From contig JAKTNV010000042.1 of NCBI GenBank assembly GCA_022747635.1, positions 186,001 to 250,000 on the forward strand: a stretch of 64,000 bases of DNA, read 5' to 3'. Origin of the DNA: Hetaerina americana (Eukaryota > Arthropoda > Insecta > Odonata > Calopterygidae). Below are positions 1-14,200 of this stretch, piece by piece (the stretch's first letter is position 1; each line of letters opens with the position of its first letter). A program made the position numbers and the translations under genes. The notes beneath the pieces are model-generated. The model was not told where the DNA came from and made no database searches. It saw only the letters and a program-made list of their open reading frames with translations.

Positions 1-2073
1 CATAGGTTTTGAAAGAAGGTTAATTTCTGTAGCATATTATATTTATTTAGATATGGATCGCTTTTACATTATTTTTTCAAGTGATTAGCAAGTAATTGCA
101 TATATTAAGAGAACAAGTAAAAATTTACTTATACTGCCATTAAACCATAAGTATGCGACGACATTGCATGGGCAAGATATCTATGAACATGACGACCTTA
201 AAATCATACACGCAAATGGAAAATTTCATGAAGGGATAGAATTGGCGAGGGTGTGTGATGATATAAACACAACACAAGGTAGGATGACGACCTTCCCATT
301 AAGAGGGTAAAAAAAACTTTACAATTCCACAATATAGATTAGATATTTCACGGCCATACTTTTGATGCGCTGTTATTAACCTACCCATTGTAACAACAAA
401 TTCTCGCATAAGTTTTAATGTCACCCCAAATGTCTTCTAACACTGACGTGATATACAAGGTTAATCGGTATACAAAAACATCGGTAACTGTAGTTTAAAG
501 CAGAAATAATTTTTTCATGCCACTCATGCTTGTCAATGCAATTAAATTTAGAGAGTCAAGAAAAATAGCCCGTTTACTACAATGATTCGCCCACATTACT
601 GAGAAGTAATATCCGCGACGATAAGAAATTAAAATCCTTCCACCGAATGGGCAAGGTTACATTAAAATATAGTATACTGTTGAATTACAAACAACGCCAC
701 ACAAAGTCTAACATTTTAATACGGACCCCACCAGCCGTCCTTACCTAGTATTTAGGTTTTCACAAAATCAGTTGAGTAACGTTGCCGGATGAGCAACTAC
801 TAGAATATATGAGCTCAGGCATTGCAGCAATTAAATATCACTTTTCTACGTAGTTAGTTTGTTACCTCTGCGAAGTAATAATCAACACTGTAACCATTGA
901 ATTGCGAGTCGTTGTAATTTGATGGACTTGTTCCACTTGGAATCATCGAGTATATTGCGAAGAGCATTGGTGTAGTTACATCATGGTACAAACAATGAAA
1001 GTGTCAACGGTTCAACGCCATCAGAAAAATCCTTGTACACCTAATAAATGAATGAATTAATACCAATAGTTAAATTACATTATCTATTGGTTTGCATGCA
1101 TTGTGATAACTATGGAGCGGCAGCCTAGCCTAATAAAATAATTAACCACTGAACAGCCTTACCTTAACCATAATTATCCATTTGTTCTTGAGAAAATAAT
1201 TTTTTAAGGCTAACAAATTATTTACTGAGAATGTTGTGCATTGTAGAAGTAGATTAAATGTAAATCACCCACAGCAGCAAAAATGCATTACATAACTATT
1301 AAATTAACCGCCAATGTAAATTACATTCGGTAATAAATGTCTTTCTCACAGTTTGGTTTTTACAGTACAAATTTATTTACCCGAAAAGAAACAACAAATC
1401 GGTCTGCACGTTTCGTCTGGATTTTACAGAACAAGCAAGAAATATAACATAATCACAAAATCACTATTACCATTACTTAATATTTTCGCCTAAATGGGGT
1501 GTAGAAGCCCTTAGCCACGAATAAATTCATAAATGCACCAATATCCACACGCTCATGAACCCTCTTCAAGAAGACGCCATTCAGAATGATTCCGGAGTCA
1601 AGAGTAGTACTTTGCCGCCTATTATTTCTGTAATATTAATTGAATCCTTAAGATTTCGAGAACTTTAATCTCAGAAAACTCTTGCAGTTAATGGATTACA
1701 TGAATTATATACTACGAAAGTTTTCTTAGATCCAAGTTTTCTATAGCCTCACTAAAATTCACTCACTGATTACGAGACAACGTACGATTTGCCACAAGGG
1801 AAACGAAAATGCGTCAATTCCCGCGCAATGCATTTTGGTATTGAATGGTATGGATCCGCCATGATGTCTGTTAGGAAAACGAGCTCAACAGACATGTTCG
1901 GATATAGTATTTTTATTATTGTGACTGGGTGTGAGTGAATTTTCATCATGGGAACGATATAAGGCAACGGGGGGATAATTTGGTGTGGGGTTTTTACCCT
2001 TCGCTACCCTCACAAGGGACATTACAGCATCCCTTTCTTCGTGTCCGATGTGTTCGTTTCCTTGTCAACAAAA
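1..2073. other. 5' flank and probable 5' UTR of E(Pc)
   Basis: AT-rich sequence upstream of the first coding exon. I see no convincing open reading frame and no RNA gene. A degraded Penelope-type repeat lies at about 300-372. The promoter and transcription start must lie in this stretch or further left, or be joined through an upstream non-coding exon. I could not identify a TATA box or initiator with confidence. Between 2041 and 2074 the E(Pc) frame is open but contains no ATG. Confidence 0.4.
300..372 (-). repeat. Degraded Penelope-type terminal repeat fragment
   Basis: The stretch running from a GGGTAAAAAAAACTTTACA segment into ATATTTCACGGCC matches, with substitutions, the repeat at 43785-43868 and the inverted copy at about 44040-44096. 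On the minus strand the hammerhead-like core seen at 43831-43868 is present only as a decayed relic (a GCATC-AAAA remnant). It is a small dead fragment of the same family. Confidence 0.45.
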
Positions 2074-2226
2074 ATGAGCAAGCTCTCGTTTCGGGCTCGG
2101 GCGCTGGACGCCGCGAAGCCCATGCCTATTTTCATGTCAGAAGAACTTCCTGATTTACCAGACTACTCGGCAATCAACCGGGCCGTGCCCCAAATGCCGA
2201 GTGGGATGGAAAAAGAGGAAGAATGT
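2074..2226 (+). CDS. E(Pc): E(Pc) coding exon 1 (residues 1-51)
   Basis: Starts at the ATG of MSKLSFRARALD, exactly where vertebrate EPC proteins begin, and runs through INRAVPQMPSGMEKEEE. The exon ends in phase 0 before a strong GTAAGT donor at 2227. The residues belong to the EPcA region that binds the acetyltransferase module. In-frame sequence upstream lacks an ATG, so I prefer this start. Confidence 0.95.
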
Positions 2227-5200
2227 GTAAGTACAATTACTAAGAAGTTTGTTGTAGAGCGTGATTGGCGGCCATATTGGAATGGCGGATATTCAAACAT
2301 GTCCGAGGCGAACTTGTATTCCATGTCGTCACGAGGTGTTGTTTACGTTAAACACGCCTGCGACAACACTATGATTGCTGTCATGCTGCGAAATATATGT
2401 TTTTGTCCTGAAACACCTTCCTGTGTGGTCATTTCAAACCTTCGAACACCATGTCTCTTTATTAACATAAATTTATTTAGATTTTTACTAGGAATTTTGA
2501 TAATTAACTACATTAAATTCGTGTGCGGCCTAAGTTTGGTCAGCTCCTAATATTTAAATACCCATTAACTATATCAGTGCACCAGTTGCATGGAAGTTAT
2601 TTGTTGTCTTGGTGGACATTCAGTATTTTGTCACTTTTCATTTTCATAATTTTATTCACTCAGTTAACATTAAGGAACCTTACTATTTCAAACAATATTG
2701 GTGCTTTGGTCATGATTTGTGTGATCTTGCTATTGACTATGATTAATTTAATGTACTCCTAATTACTTGATGTTATTGTTTGCCGACTGACATTAGGTGA
2801 CAGCAATTATGTAGCCTATAATTTTGGTTTTTGCGTTACTAAACTCTGGATTTATTCTTCTTTTTAATTTAATGCCAACGGATAATAATTTTCATTTCTC
2901 ATTTCCTCTATTAAACCTTTAAACGTTGCTTGAATTTCATACCGTGCCATGGAATTGTTTTTTTACGGCAGGGTAAACTTGAATTATTTATTAACTGTTA
3001 CAACCCTAGCATTTCTACATCTGGTTTGATAATTTTATCAAATGTCTTAGGAACATCACCTGCAGAGAGCTATCTGCGCTGGATTAATCATTCCAACCCC
3101 TGAGGTGTTTGACATGGCCGATGAGGAAGCCTATAACAGAATTTACACAGCTGATTATAAAATTCCTAGGCAATTGATTCATATGCCGCGTAAGTTTCTT
3201 TTCGTATGGCGATCTTCAAATAAATTTTACATGAGAAACAGGGCTCTGCGTTTATAAAGTCTAAATGTATTCAAGTTTTTATAATTCTCCTACAAGGTTA
3301 CAGTTAGTGTAACATTATAATTGCAAAATAATTTTCAAATGTTTGTGTTTCTTATTCTTTCTTCATTAAATGCCCTGTACAGCATTTGCCATGGAACAAG
3401 ACATCCCGGATTATGACATGGACTCTGAAGATGAGAGATGGGTTAATGCGCAATCGAAAAAGATGGAAATAACTGCTATAAAGGTGTGGTATTCGGTTTA
3501 TTGTTTCCGGGATAATCCACGAAATTTAATTTGTGTGAATGAAATTAATTTTAGATAGATGTTATCGTTATGTTTGAGCAATTTGTGAAATTGTTGGCTA
3601 TCTGAATTCCAATTGCTATATTTTCCTGTTTAAACACTTTGGCCTTTCACTTTATAATGACAAATTGTAATGGCAATGTCAAGGTATGAATGAAAGTGTT
3701 CTGCTGTTGCCAATGCACCCTTGGAAATACAGTCCAGTTTATCAAGAGGGTTTTATTAATTTGTTAATTAATGCGACATATTTGTTTAATTTTCTAAAGG
3801 AAACATGTTTACATATATTTCTAGTTTGAAGAGATGATGGACAGATTGGAAAAAGCTAGTGGCCAGACAGTGGTTACTCTGCAGGAAGCCAAAATTTTAC
3901 TGAAGGAGGATGATGACCTCACTATTGCAGTGTTTGACTATTGGTTAAACAAGCGACTGAAAACGGTAAGTTAATTTCATTGACCAAAATGAACCTTGGA
4001 TTTACATTTTGGCAATAGCAGCAAAGTTATATGCTGTTGTTACTTCAAATCAATGCGTATGTTAAGGGATGTATGTAATGTGGTTAAAATATTTATGTTA
4101 TATAGGAGTGTAAATGAGAAGTAAATACAGTTCCGTTGTTATCAGTTGCATACGTGAAATATGCTTTACACTTAATGAGTTAAGTAACTTATGTGTTTAT
4201 AATCTGAATTTTTCTAAAATGGGAAGATGGCTCATTCTGTTCCATAATTGATATTTCATTGTTATTGGATAACTCCTTCTGTTGTTCTATTAAGTGTATA
4301 CTACTGTTGCATTATGTGTTTGAAAAACCTTTCACTCTGGCATCTGTTTAGTTACAAATTACAGAAAATACTACTTGTATGAAGCACTAAGTAATGCCAA
4401 AAACTTTTCTGCTTGGGAAGGGATGTGGATGTTCACTTAATCTTGCAGTATTTTGACAATTCTTCATAATGGCATGTGGAGCATTATTTACCAAGATCAA
4501 ACTGTTGATAAGAACTGTTAAAAAGACTTGCTGCGCTGTTAAAATGTATTTATTGTATTAATACCGAGTAGTTTTGTTTTCAATATATGAAATTCCAAGA
4601 CACTTGCTCGCCACTGGTTGACATATTTGGGATGGAATCTGGGAAATTTGAATTTGTTGTAAACAATTTGTGCTTTGGAATAAATTCAGCGCTATGAAAA
4701 CGAGGAATTTGGTGGACCAGTGGGTAGAGCACTGGACGACTGATCAGAAGGCCTAGGTTTGATTTCAGGGCACTGGGAACTCTCAGCTTTACTCAAGCTG
4801 TGTGATTTTTTGGGTACCAGCTTTTCCTGGGAAGCCATGGTTGGCATAAGGGAAGGAACTAAATATTATCCTGTGAAAGGTGAATTTCAGAGGATATTTG
4901 GCATTGGCTGAACTCTACTGTCATTTATCAAACAAATGTTCAGGTCCGTAACTGGTTATTTTATGGTAACAGGCTTGGATAAGGCGGGCTTAACAATAAT
5001 TTCAGGTTTGAAATGGACATTTGAAACTGAGTAGTTAGTACTTAGTAGTTTGTTTGTTGACACAAGTTAAGCACGTGGGATAGTGTCGTCCAATGAGAAA
5101 TACATTTGTTTTATTTCATAGTCCCAATTAAGATTTTATAATGTAAATCTAAATATTGAAATCATATTTGATATATTTTTTCATGATGAACGTATTTGAT

Positions 5201-8200
5201 TGCAGTGAGATCATATTTTGCTTTATCTGCTGTCTGAATCTGAAACCAAAGGCAATCTTGAAAATTACCTTACGTAATATGATTTTATTTTTCCTGCAGC
5301 AATGTTGGCTCATTGTAACTTTGGGATACTTTGAAAAACATCAATTCTAAGTATTTGCCATGTTTTGCTGTCAACAGTTTTGCCTTAATGCTAGCATGAC
5401 ATTTGGAATCAGGGATCACTTGCCTCTGTTATTATGGCTACTCGTAATGACATACGAAACACCTTGTACCTGGTGTTAGTTCTGGCCTGGAATGGCCTGC
5501 TTTGGCTTGGCTACCTTAGGGTGGCTACTTCAGCCAGGGATCTTACTGATTGGTAGAATTTCTCTCCAACCTCTCCAAGGGTGGAATTATAGTTTACAAG
5601 AACACAGCTATCTTCAAATGGATAGCGGAACATATTTTCTAAACGCATGCACATATGTAACAAGGAAAAAGTAACTGACAAAGGATTGCTGACCAATTCA
5701 TGTTCCTCTTATGATACCAATCAAAATATTAGTGTTGATAGTTAATTACTTTTTTGTCGCATAGTGAAATTATACTTTTGCTTGTCTGAAAGAGAACATG
5801 GGATTCTCATGAATATTGGACGTGAGGGAAATGATAATTGGAAAGTACGGATAGTACAAAAATGTTTACATTCAAACAGTTTTAAAAAGAAAGCCCAGGT
5901 GTTTCAAACTTGTAATTTTAATAAAGTATATCTTAGTTTCAAAGTATTTGATTACCTTTATGATTGTAATTTTAATATAGTATATCTTAATTTCAAAGTA
6001 TTTGATTGCCTTAATGATTGTAATTTTATGAAAATTTTGAGATTCTAAGAAGAGAATAGCCCTGATTATCTGCAAAAGGCATAATTGAGGGTTTACTGAA
6101 CATGATTTTATGGAAAGATATATTTTAAGAGAGTATAGGAATATTTGCTCCGTTTAAAATTCATAATCATGCTGTTTTATTGCTTTTTACATAAGGCATG
6201 AGACAGTTACTGTTAATTTAGTAAATGGTTTCGGCATGTAAACAGCAAATATGAAGATAATGTTCTTATAGCCCTGCCATAACCTTATGGTTGTACCTAC
6301 CTTTATGTATTGGATGGACTTAAACTGAGATTTGAACACATCACTGCCCAGCACTGTGGGGCATCGCATTGAAGTGGTCATAAATTGATGTTGACTTAGA
6401 ATTTCATGGAATTGTGCTGTTTTTTAGAAATGGATCTTAGGCACATGTCTACATTTGATGACTCCTAATCATCTCGGATACATTTTTATATGCATTTCAT
6501 GTGTAACTGGAATTATGTATGAATAATGCATATTCTTCATTAAAGTTGCCTCTTTCTTCGAAGTCAACTTACTTATCGAAAGTCAATATTATTTTCAAAA
6601 TATTCATTTTTTTGGGAAATTCCAAAGAAACTGTGGGAGATGCCACAACAGTAACTTTTAACGGAGTCATCCGCTAATGTGCATTTCAATGCAACAATTT
6701 CAGAGTGTAAAAATCATTCGCCTTGACTGGGATTCGAACCCAGATCCCTCGATGTCCGATTGAGTGCTTTAGCCAGTTAAGCTATCGAGGGGTCCTCTTA
6801 AAATTTCTTAAGAGGACTTTCTCGCCCTCTTAAAAATTTCAGAGTTTAAGAGGACTCCTCAGTAGCTTAACTGGCTAAAGCGCTCGACCGGACATTGAAT
6901 GATCTAGGTTCGAATCCCGGTCAAGGCAAATGATTTTTACACTCAGAAATTGTTTCATTTTTTGGGATTAAATGATGAATTTCAAATAAAATTTTGTCCG
7001 GCTGTACTTGACGCACCCTGTATATAGAACTACTTTACTGGCTTCTCTTTGAAGAGAGTATGCTATGATTGTATCTTTACCTATTTCTTCCTATTGGAAG
7101 AATTTAAAGTTATTCCAAGTAATTTTCTTTCCTGCAATCTCAGGGAATTATACCCTTAAAAAAGACATTTCCATTACCTGCTTCACATAGTTCATCTTGG
7201 CCTTACTCTTTTAATTCTGCCCCGCCTTGTTTCCTTCACTTCTGGTCTTTGGTAAATTATCATGTCTGGAGATCAGAGAGAAATCTTGATCTCCTTTTTG
7301 TGATCTAAATAGAATTCTCTCTTGCCCACTCTGCAAATAGTTTCTTCATTCGTTACTCATGTCTATTCAATTTATTTTCATCATTCGCCCATTGCCTCCA
7401 ATTATTTTATCTTGCCCCTATTTTACCCCCTTTTCTTGAATCCATAGTAAAGTGTTCCTGCCAGTTTTAGAGAATCAATATATTTTTCATAAAGTGATAA
7501 TGTCCTCTTCTTCTTGCAAGTACCCTCTATAAGCTTATATCTTTATTCACTCTTCAAAGTCTTCTTTATTTATTACTTGGTCTATCATTTTTATTTTCAT
7601 TGTTCTTTCAGAGTAACATTTCTATTGCCTAAGTAATTACCATTGTTTCACCGATAAATTCCTTATGAGTGTGATAGTAATACTTGCCATTAGTAGTTGT
7701 TTCTCCTGATAAAAACCTTTACAATTCACTTTCTACTTGCTAATTGTCTTCTGATTATTCTGTCACTATTGATCTTGCTACCTAATAGTAAAAGTCATAA
7801 AGTCCTTCCTTTGTGTCGTCCATTAATCTTACTAGGAGGTTATTTTCCCTACTTCAGCTCGGGCTGTTATATTAGTTGTAATTGTAACTATTTTGATACT
7901 GTACTTTTACTTCCCCTTCTCCTTGACAGCTAAAATCCTTGTCAGTTGCCCTTCTTGTTTACAAGCATAGCTGTGTCATATGGAAATAACGTCGTGTATA
8001 TCCTTTTGCTGTGTTTTCATATATCACCTCTTTATTTTTTCCTGGGTCTTGTTAATGGCCCTCCAATGGCATAAGTTATTGAGTAGATCCTTGTTGCATT
8101 AGCATTTTATGACAGAAAGTAATCAATCCATCTTGGCCATACTGAAGAATATATAGATCTCAAGGCATCAAACTGACTGGTAGGAACATGCTGAAAGTCA

Positions 8201-11200
8201 TTTGGAAAAAAAACTAAGAATGTACACTTCAAAAGTGGTGATCATTTCATAAAATAACCAGCTATCCCCATGTTTTATGGTACATTCATGTTTTTCATTA
8301 TACCACTCCTAATGTTTCGCAAGTAAACTATACTCTGGAAAAAGTTTTTGCTGGTATCCTGTGTGTCTAGGTGTGTTTACAGATACCAAGTGTCTGCCCT
8401 GTTGAAAGTGGTTGTGTGACTTACAGGATTACCTGGCTCCTCATCTTCCTCACTTTTACTTTCTTTGTGGCCTGCCACTTCTGAATCATAAAAACAGCTC
8501 CTCTATCTGTTTGTTAGTGTGAAATTCAATTTTTGTATCTTGAGTCTCCAAGCAGGAACTCCTGGATTTCCTTTTTCTCCATGTTTTTAAATCTGATAAC
8601 CAAACTAGAGTTGTGCGGCATGTGCATTCACCTCTTGATGAAAATTGAAGTCTCTTTTGTTGATTTTCAAGTCCATTAAAATTTCTCTCGATACTAGTGT
8701 GTTCTCATATAGGAATTGAGAAAAATTATCCACCTGATGATTGAAATGGCAATTTGTGTTTCCAGAAAAGATTTATTTTTTGACATAATTGCTTAAATAT
8801 TTATACATTTCATCCATTGGTGTTGCAGTGCCATTATCCCATTTCTATGGTGTTCTTCTGGAAGTCATGCAAAGTACTTGTCTGCAACTGAAATTGCTTC
8901 TTGATTGGACAAAAAATATTGACCAGCGAGAAAACTTTTGGAAGAGTTGAAAGCCCTAGGAAGCCAAATCCAGGGAAATAGGGTGGATGTCCCCCCTCTT
9001 CATGGTGCAGATCCCTTAGTGTTCCGATCACCTAGACACTGTTGTTGGCAGGTGCATTGTCCTGATGTAAACAGTTTTTTACCTCTGCAAGCTGGGTCTG
9101 CTTTCATGAATTTTGGTGGCAAGTTTTGTTAGGAGGTTAGAAAAGTACTCCCCAGTTATTTTTCAGAATTCTGTTCACATTCCAAAAAAACTAATGCCAT
9201 GACCTTTCTTGCTGATGGCACTGTCTTTGCCTTCTTCAGAGCCGAAGAACCTTCTTCTATCCACTGCATGAATTGTTTTTCTGAATCTGGTGTGCAATGG
9301 CAAATCCATCTTTCATCCATTGTAATGTATCAATACAGAAAATTACTCTTGTTTTTTGCAAAGCACCCCAAGAACTAATTGAAAAGTGTTATCAGATTGC
9401 ATTTTTGTCCACGGTGAGCACTAGTGACACTCATCTTGCACAAAGGTTTGTTGTGCAAAATTCCTGATGCAAAACATATCTGATGCTTTCTTTTCATATT
9501 CTGACTGTAAAATTTCACTTACTTTTGTATGCCTGCCTACCAAAATCATATTGTACACTTTTTCAATGATTCCCTACATGGTTGAACTTGTTGGACGTTC
9601 TTTACATGGATCATTTCAAAGGATATCACGACAAAGTTGAAACTCAGCTGCATAACTCTTCACGTTAAAAATCGAAAAAGAAAAGTCTCCATACACACAA
9701 TCAAATGAATTTCAGTCAGCATTAGTCCTTTTTCATGGAATGTTTTCACTTTATGGTGCTCTTTATTTTTTCCATTTCCAACAACACATGCACGGCAAAC
9801 ATTCAAACGACTGCCGACAGCAAACTGCTGGATGGAATTGCTTGCAATTTCATGTGATGCATACTCAATTTTGCCAGTACAAATTCAACAAGCCAACTCA
9901 AACTCAACAAGCCAACAAAAAACAATTGAGGAAACAATCAGAGTACTGATGCCATCTATGGATGAGGCCAAGGACTTTTCAGACCACCCTCGTACAAATA
10001 TGATTTTATTGCAACATTTCTTTCTTTACCATTTTCCAAAACTTTTAGAAACTAAAATCTCTACGCTATATGAAACCAGAATGTCCTCACTGGTGTGAGA
10101 GGGAGCATTATCAAATGAAAGAATGGCTTTCTCAAGAAATTTACTTTATAGTTCCCAAAGTTCACTTTCATCAGGAACAAATTTTGCCTTGAAACAGGGT
10201 TCAAAATTGTACTGATTCTTTCAAGCACTTCCTGGTGCATTGTGATAATGAATTTCTGATCTTTTGAAGGTGTGTGGTTTTTTCCCCTTACTATCATCAG
10301 AAATTGATAATTTAGTGCTTAAATGAAAACTAAAAAAATGAAAAGTTTTGGCTCTATACATCAAGTATAAACATGGAATAGCGATGACAACCACAATCAT
10401 TCAAGGCCTAGGTAGGGGAAAACTGCGCTAAGCCTGAATAAATCATTTATGTACAGTCAGGTGACGACATAACTCCGCCACCGCTGATGCCAGTGGGTTT
10501 CATTTTTTCATCTAATGATGCATTATACTGCATTGAACAGTTTCTCTCTTTCGACAACTTATGCCTAAGAACTGACTTAATTTTTCTTCAACGAACAAAT
10601 TTTTGCTAAACACTTCCAATGCAGGTTTCATCTGTATGAAGATTTGGTCTGCTGAATTGCTGGAGAGTTGGAAAGCTGAATTTTTTCTTTATGAACTTTT
10701 TAAATTTAGCCCAAAATTATCTGTTGATTCAGTGTTGGATTCTTAATCATTCCTGCACTTGAAAAATTCTTCATTATATTTAAAGCCACATCAAACACCC
10801 TGCAAATGCACAATAATCTCCCGCAATTTGAAAAGAATCCTGGAAACTTAGCTCTTTCTGCCAGAATAGAAGCTGAACAGCTCTTCTTCCTTTGGTTCAC
10901 TTGTGGAACCACGAGATCAGCGCATCAAGATTTTCAAAGGTCTTTTCGTTCATCAACTTTCTTTTCATTTTACCGGTGATTCTTTCATAATTAGGAGTTA
11001 TCTCTAGAAGTTTTACTTTTTGATTTATGATTGCTTTGAACTGTTTATAACCCAATCCCCAATCATCGGTTAGTTTTTTCATGCAGCATCATCTTAGCCT
11101 CATCACCTTAAAACATTTAGTTTCTGTTTTATTGATAGGACCATGAGTTTGCCTGTGTAGTTATTTTCCTCTGTGGGGATCGAGATGTTGCGGTGGCTAT

Positions 11201-14200
11201 CTTGTACTGGCTTCCCACCCAGAGGGCCCGGGTTCAAATCCAGGCGGTATTGAATATTTTTCAGAGGTATCTCGATCCTTACTTGAGGTGCTTGTGGAGG
11301 GCACTTTGAGTGAGTATGCCGTCCATTGGATGGGACGTTAAGCTGCGGACCCCTTGGCTCCTTTCGTAAAGAGTAGGCTAATGCCGATGCCGGGCTTCTC
11401 TCCACCCTTCAGCCTTTCCTGTCCATCCACTATGGTGCAAATGACCTCAGCTGTCAGTCGTCTCCCCTAAATACTATTAATACTTTGTTCCACTGTCATA
11501 GCACTTCAAATAAACAGTGAATTACTATTGTGATAACCTCTCACTCAGGTGATGGAATCTGTATGGAAACATGTAATGCTTTCACTGACAAGAGAAGACC
11601 AAATAACGAATGTGACTCAGAGCTCAAAATGTTTGCAATTCCTACCATTTCTTTGAAACAAATTAAAATTTTTTGTACTATGAGGGTTTACTGTCATATA
11701 TAATACATGGGTTGTTCCATCACCTTTGAAAATATGATAAGACACTTGAAGTTATCAAAAAAGTTTGCTTTTCGTAAGCCTTATCTAAAAATTCAGCTGT
11801 ATCCATTGGTTTCATTTGCATAGTCAATTGAAGCAAAATACTTCTGTTTACTTAGGTTATGGAAAGAAAGTTTCATGCAGTTCCAAAGAAACTGCGGGAG
11901 ATGCCGCAACAGTAACTTTTAATGGAGTCATCCGCTAACGTGCATTTCAATGCAAAATTTACAGAGGGTAAATGATTTTTACACTCTGTAATTGTTACAT
12001 TTCATGCAGTTATTAAACACTTCTATTTAACACCAAAAGAGATGAAAGCCGAGTTGGATGAAGTTCAGGGTACATCTACTCCTGTGTTTGTGACTGAATA
12101 ATTGAGTTTAAACATGGCTGTACATCGACAAATGATGAACATCGTTTGGGACATCCAGTGGAAGTGATTTCCTCCTAAATGGTTGACACAATCCACGATA
12201 TGGTTTTGAGTGGTCGAAGAATCAGAGTTTGCTAAGTTTACTGAATATGCCAAAGTTTAGAAGTCATGACTCTCAAGGCAAAATTAATATAAAAACTCCC
12301 CTCTCATTTCTTTTTGTAGTTGAAAATTGATAATAGAGAAATCATCTACATTTGTAGTTGGGGGCTTGCTGAACATGCAAAAGCATATTAACAGGGCATT
12401 TGATTTTGCTTGCAATGGAGCATTGCTAATGAATTTTTATATTCATATCACATCGCTCAGTGTTGAAAATAATACTCAATTATTATTTTCAAAGTCATCA
12501 TGGAACTAGTATAATTAGGGATTGAGATTTTGTGGTGGTTAGTGTACTGGTGTAGTGACCCAGGGTCCGAATCCTAGAGGCTGCAAACTTTTTTCAGTGG
12601 TACCCTGATCGCTAGTTGAGGTGCTTTGTGGAAAGCACTTCAAATGAGTATGCCATCCTGTTGATGGGGCATTAAACTGCGGACCCCTTAGTAGCTTTCT
12701 GTAAAAGTAGGCTAATGCCAACGCCAGGCTCTACCATTTCTCTTTCCCCCCCATCCTTTATGTTGCAAAGGACCTCGGCTGTTGGTCACCTCCCCTAAAG
12801 CTGTTACTACTGGTATAATTTTACTCTGCAATTAATTGATGACAGATGAATATGTAATAAATTGAATTTTTAATGTGGTAGGCATTGCCTCAGTATTAAG
12901 ATGTGACTCCATAATTATAAAAGTTGAATGTAAAAATAAGAAAAATAATTGTCACTAAAGGTGAAACCCCCTGGAGATGCCGCAGCAGTGACTATTTATG
13001 AAGTCATCCCCTCATTGTGGAATAAAATGCAACAATTTTAATGTAAAAATCTGTCGCCCTGACCAGAATTGGAACCCCAATCCCTCGATGTCTGACCCAG
13101 TGCTTTAACCAGTTATGCTACCGAGGCATCCTTTTTCACCAATTGGAGTCAAGATGGGTGGTTTCAAGGAAGTGTTGGAGAGGAATTAATCTTTTAGATG
13201 ACATTTAGAGGCATTAGTTTGTATTGGGTAAAATAAATCTATTTCCTATGGAATATCCCTTGACCTGGAGGAAAATGAAATAATATACAATAAATGTTTT
13301 TTAAATATTGTAGCAAAGTTAGAAATACATGAAATGTGCTATGTGGTATACCTGGCAAGTGAAAAATTAAGTAGTTGTAAAATATATATTGAATAGATTT
13401 CTTATCTATATCTGTACTTTCCTCTACATATACGAGGGTGATGTGGAAAGTTCTCGGCCCAACACAGGAATGACATTCCAAGCAGCAAAATTTTATGATT
13501 CCTGCCGGGGAACGCAGGTCATTAGTTTGTAAAACAAGTTTCAACTTGTTCTCTCAGGTAGTTTGTTTACACGAATTATTGCAGTAGACATCTTTTATGT
13601 TTTTCATTAAAATGGAAAAACTTGAATTTAGTTGTCATAAAGTTCTTTGTTTTGGATGGATTAACTCCCTTAAGGAAGAATATCTGAAGTTGACCAAGGT
13701 GTGTGGGGACTCTGCTCCTTTAATGTCAATCATTAAAAAGTGTATTTATGAATTAAAATGGGGACGCATATCCCTCGAAGATAACCCACGTGAAGGACAG
13801 CCCAAAACCACAACTACACTGGAAACCATCGAAAAGGCGCGCGGTATCTTAATGGACAATAGTTAAGTGAAGGTGAGTGAGATTGCTAATGCCATGGGGA
13901 TATCAGGAGAAAGGGTACGAAACATCTTGCACAAAGAATTAGGGATGTGAAAGCTCTGCACAGGGTGGGTGCTGCATTTGCTGAATGCCGATTGCAAGCA
14001 AATGCGCAAACAATTTTTGCAGCAATGTTTGGACCAATTCAAGAGGGAACTGACTGATTTTTTGCAGCGATATGTCAATAGATGAGACATAGGTCCACCA
14101 CTGCATGCCAGAAATAAAATAGCAGTCAAAGCAGTGGGGTGGAAGCCAGTGGTTCAGAACCAAAGAAAACATGTTTTGGGATGCCAAAGGGATTTTGTTA

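Noticed and set aside
6720..6927. Functional tRNA genes
   Set aside because: Although A and B boxes are good, the acceptor stem has a mismatch, position 33 is not T in the best fold, and the same flanks occur in several other places. These are tRNA-derived repeats.
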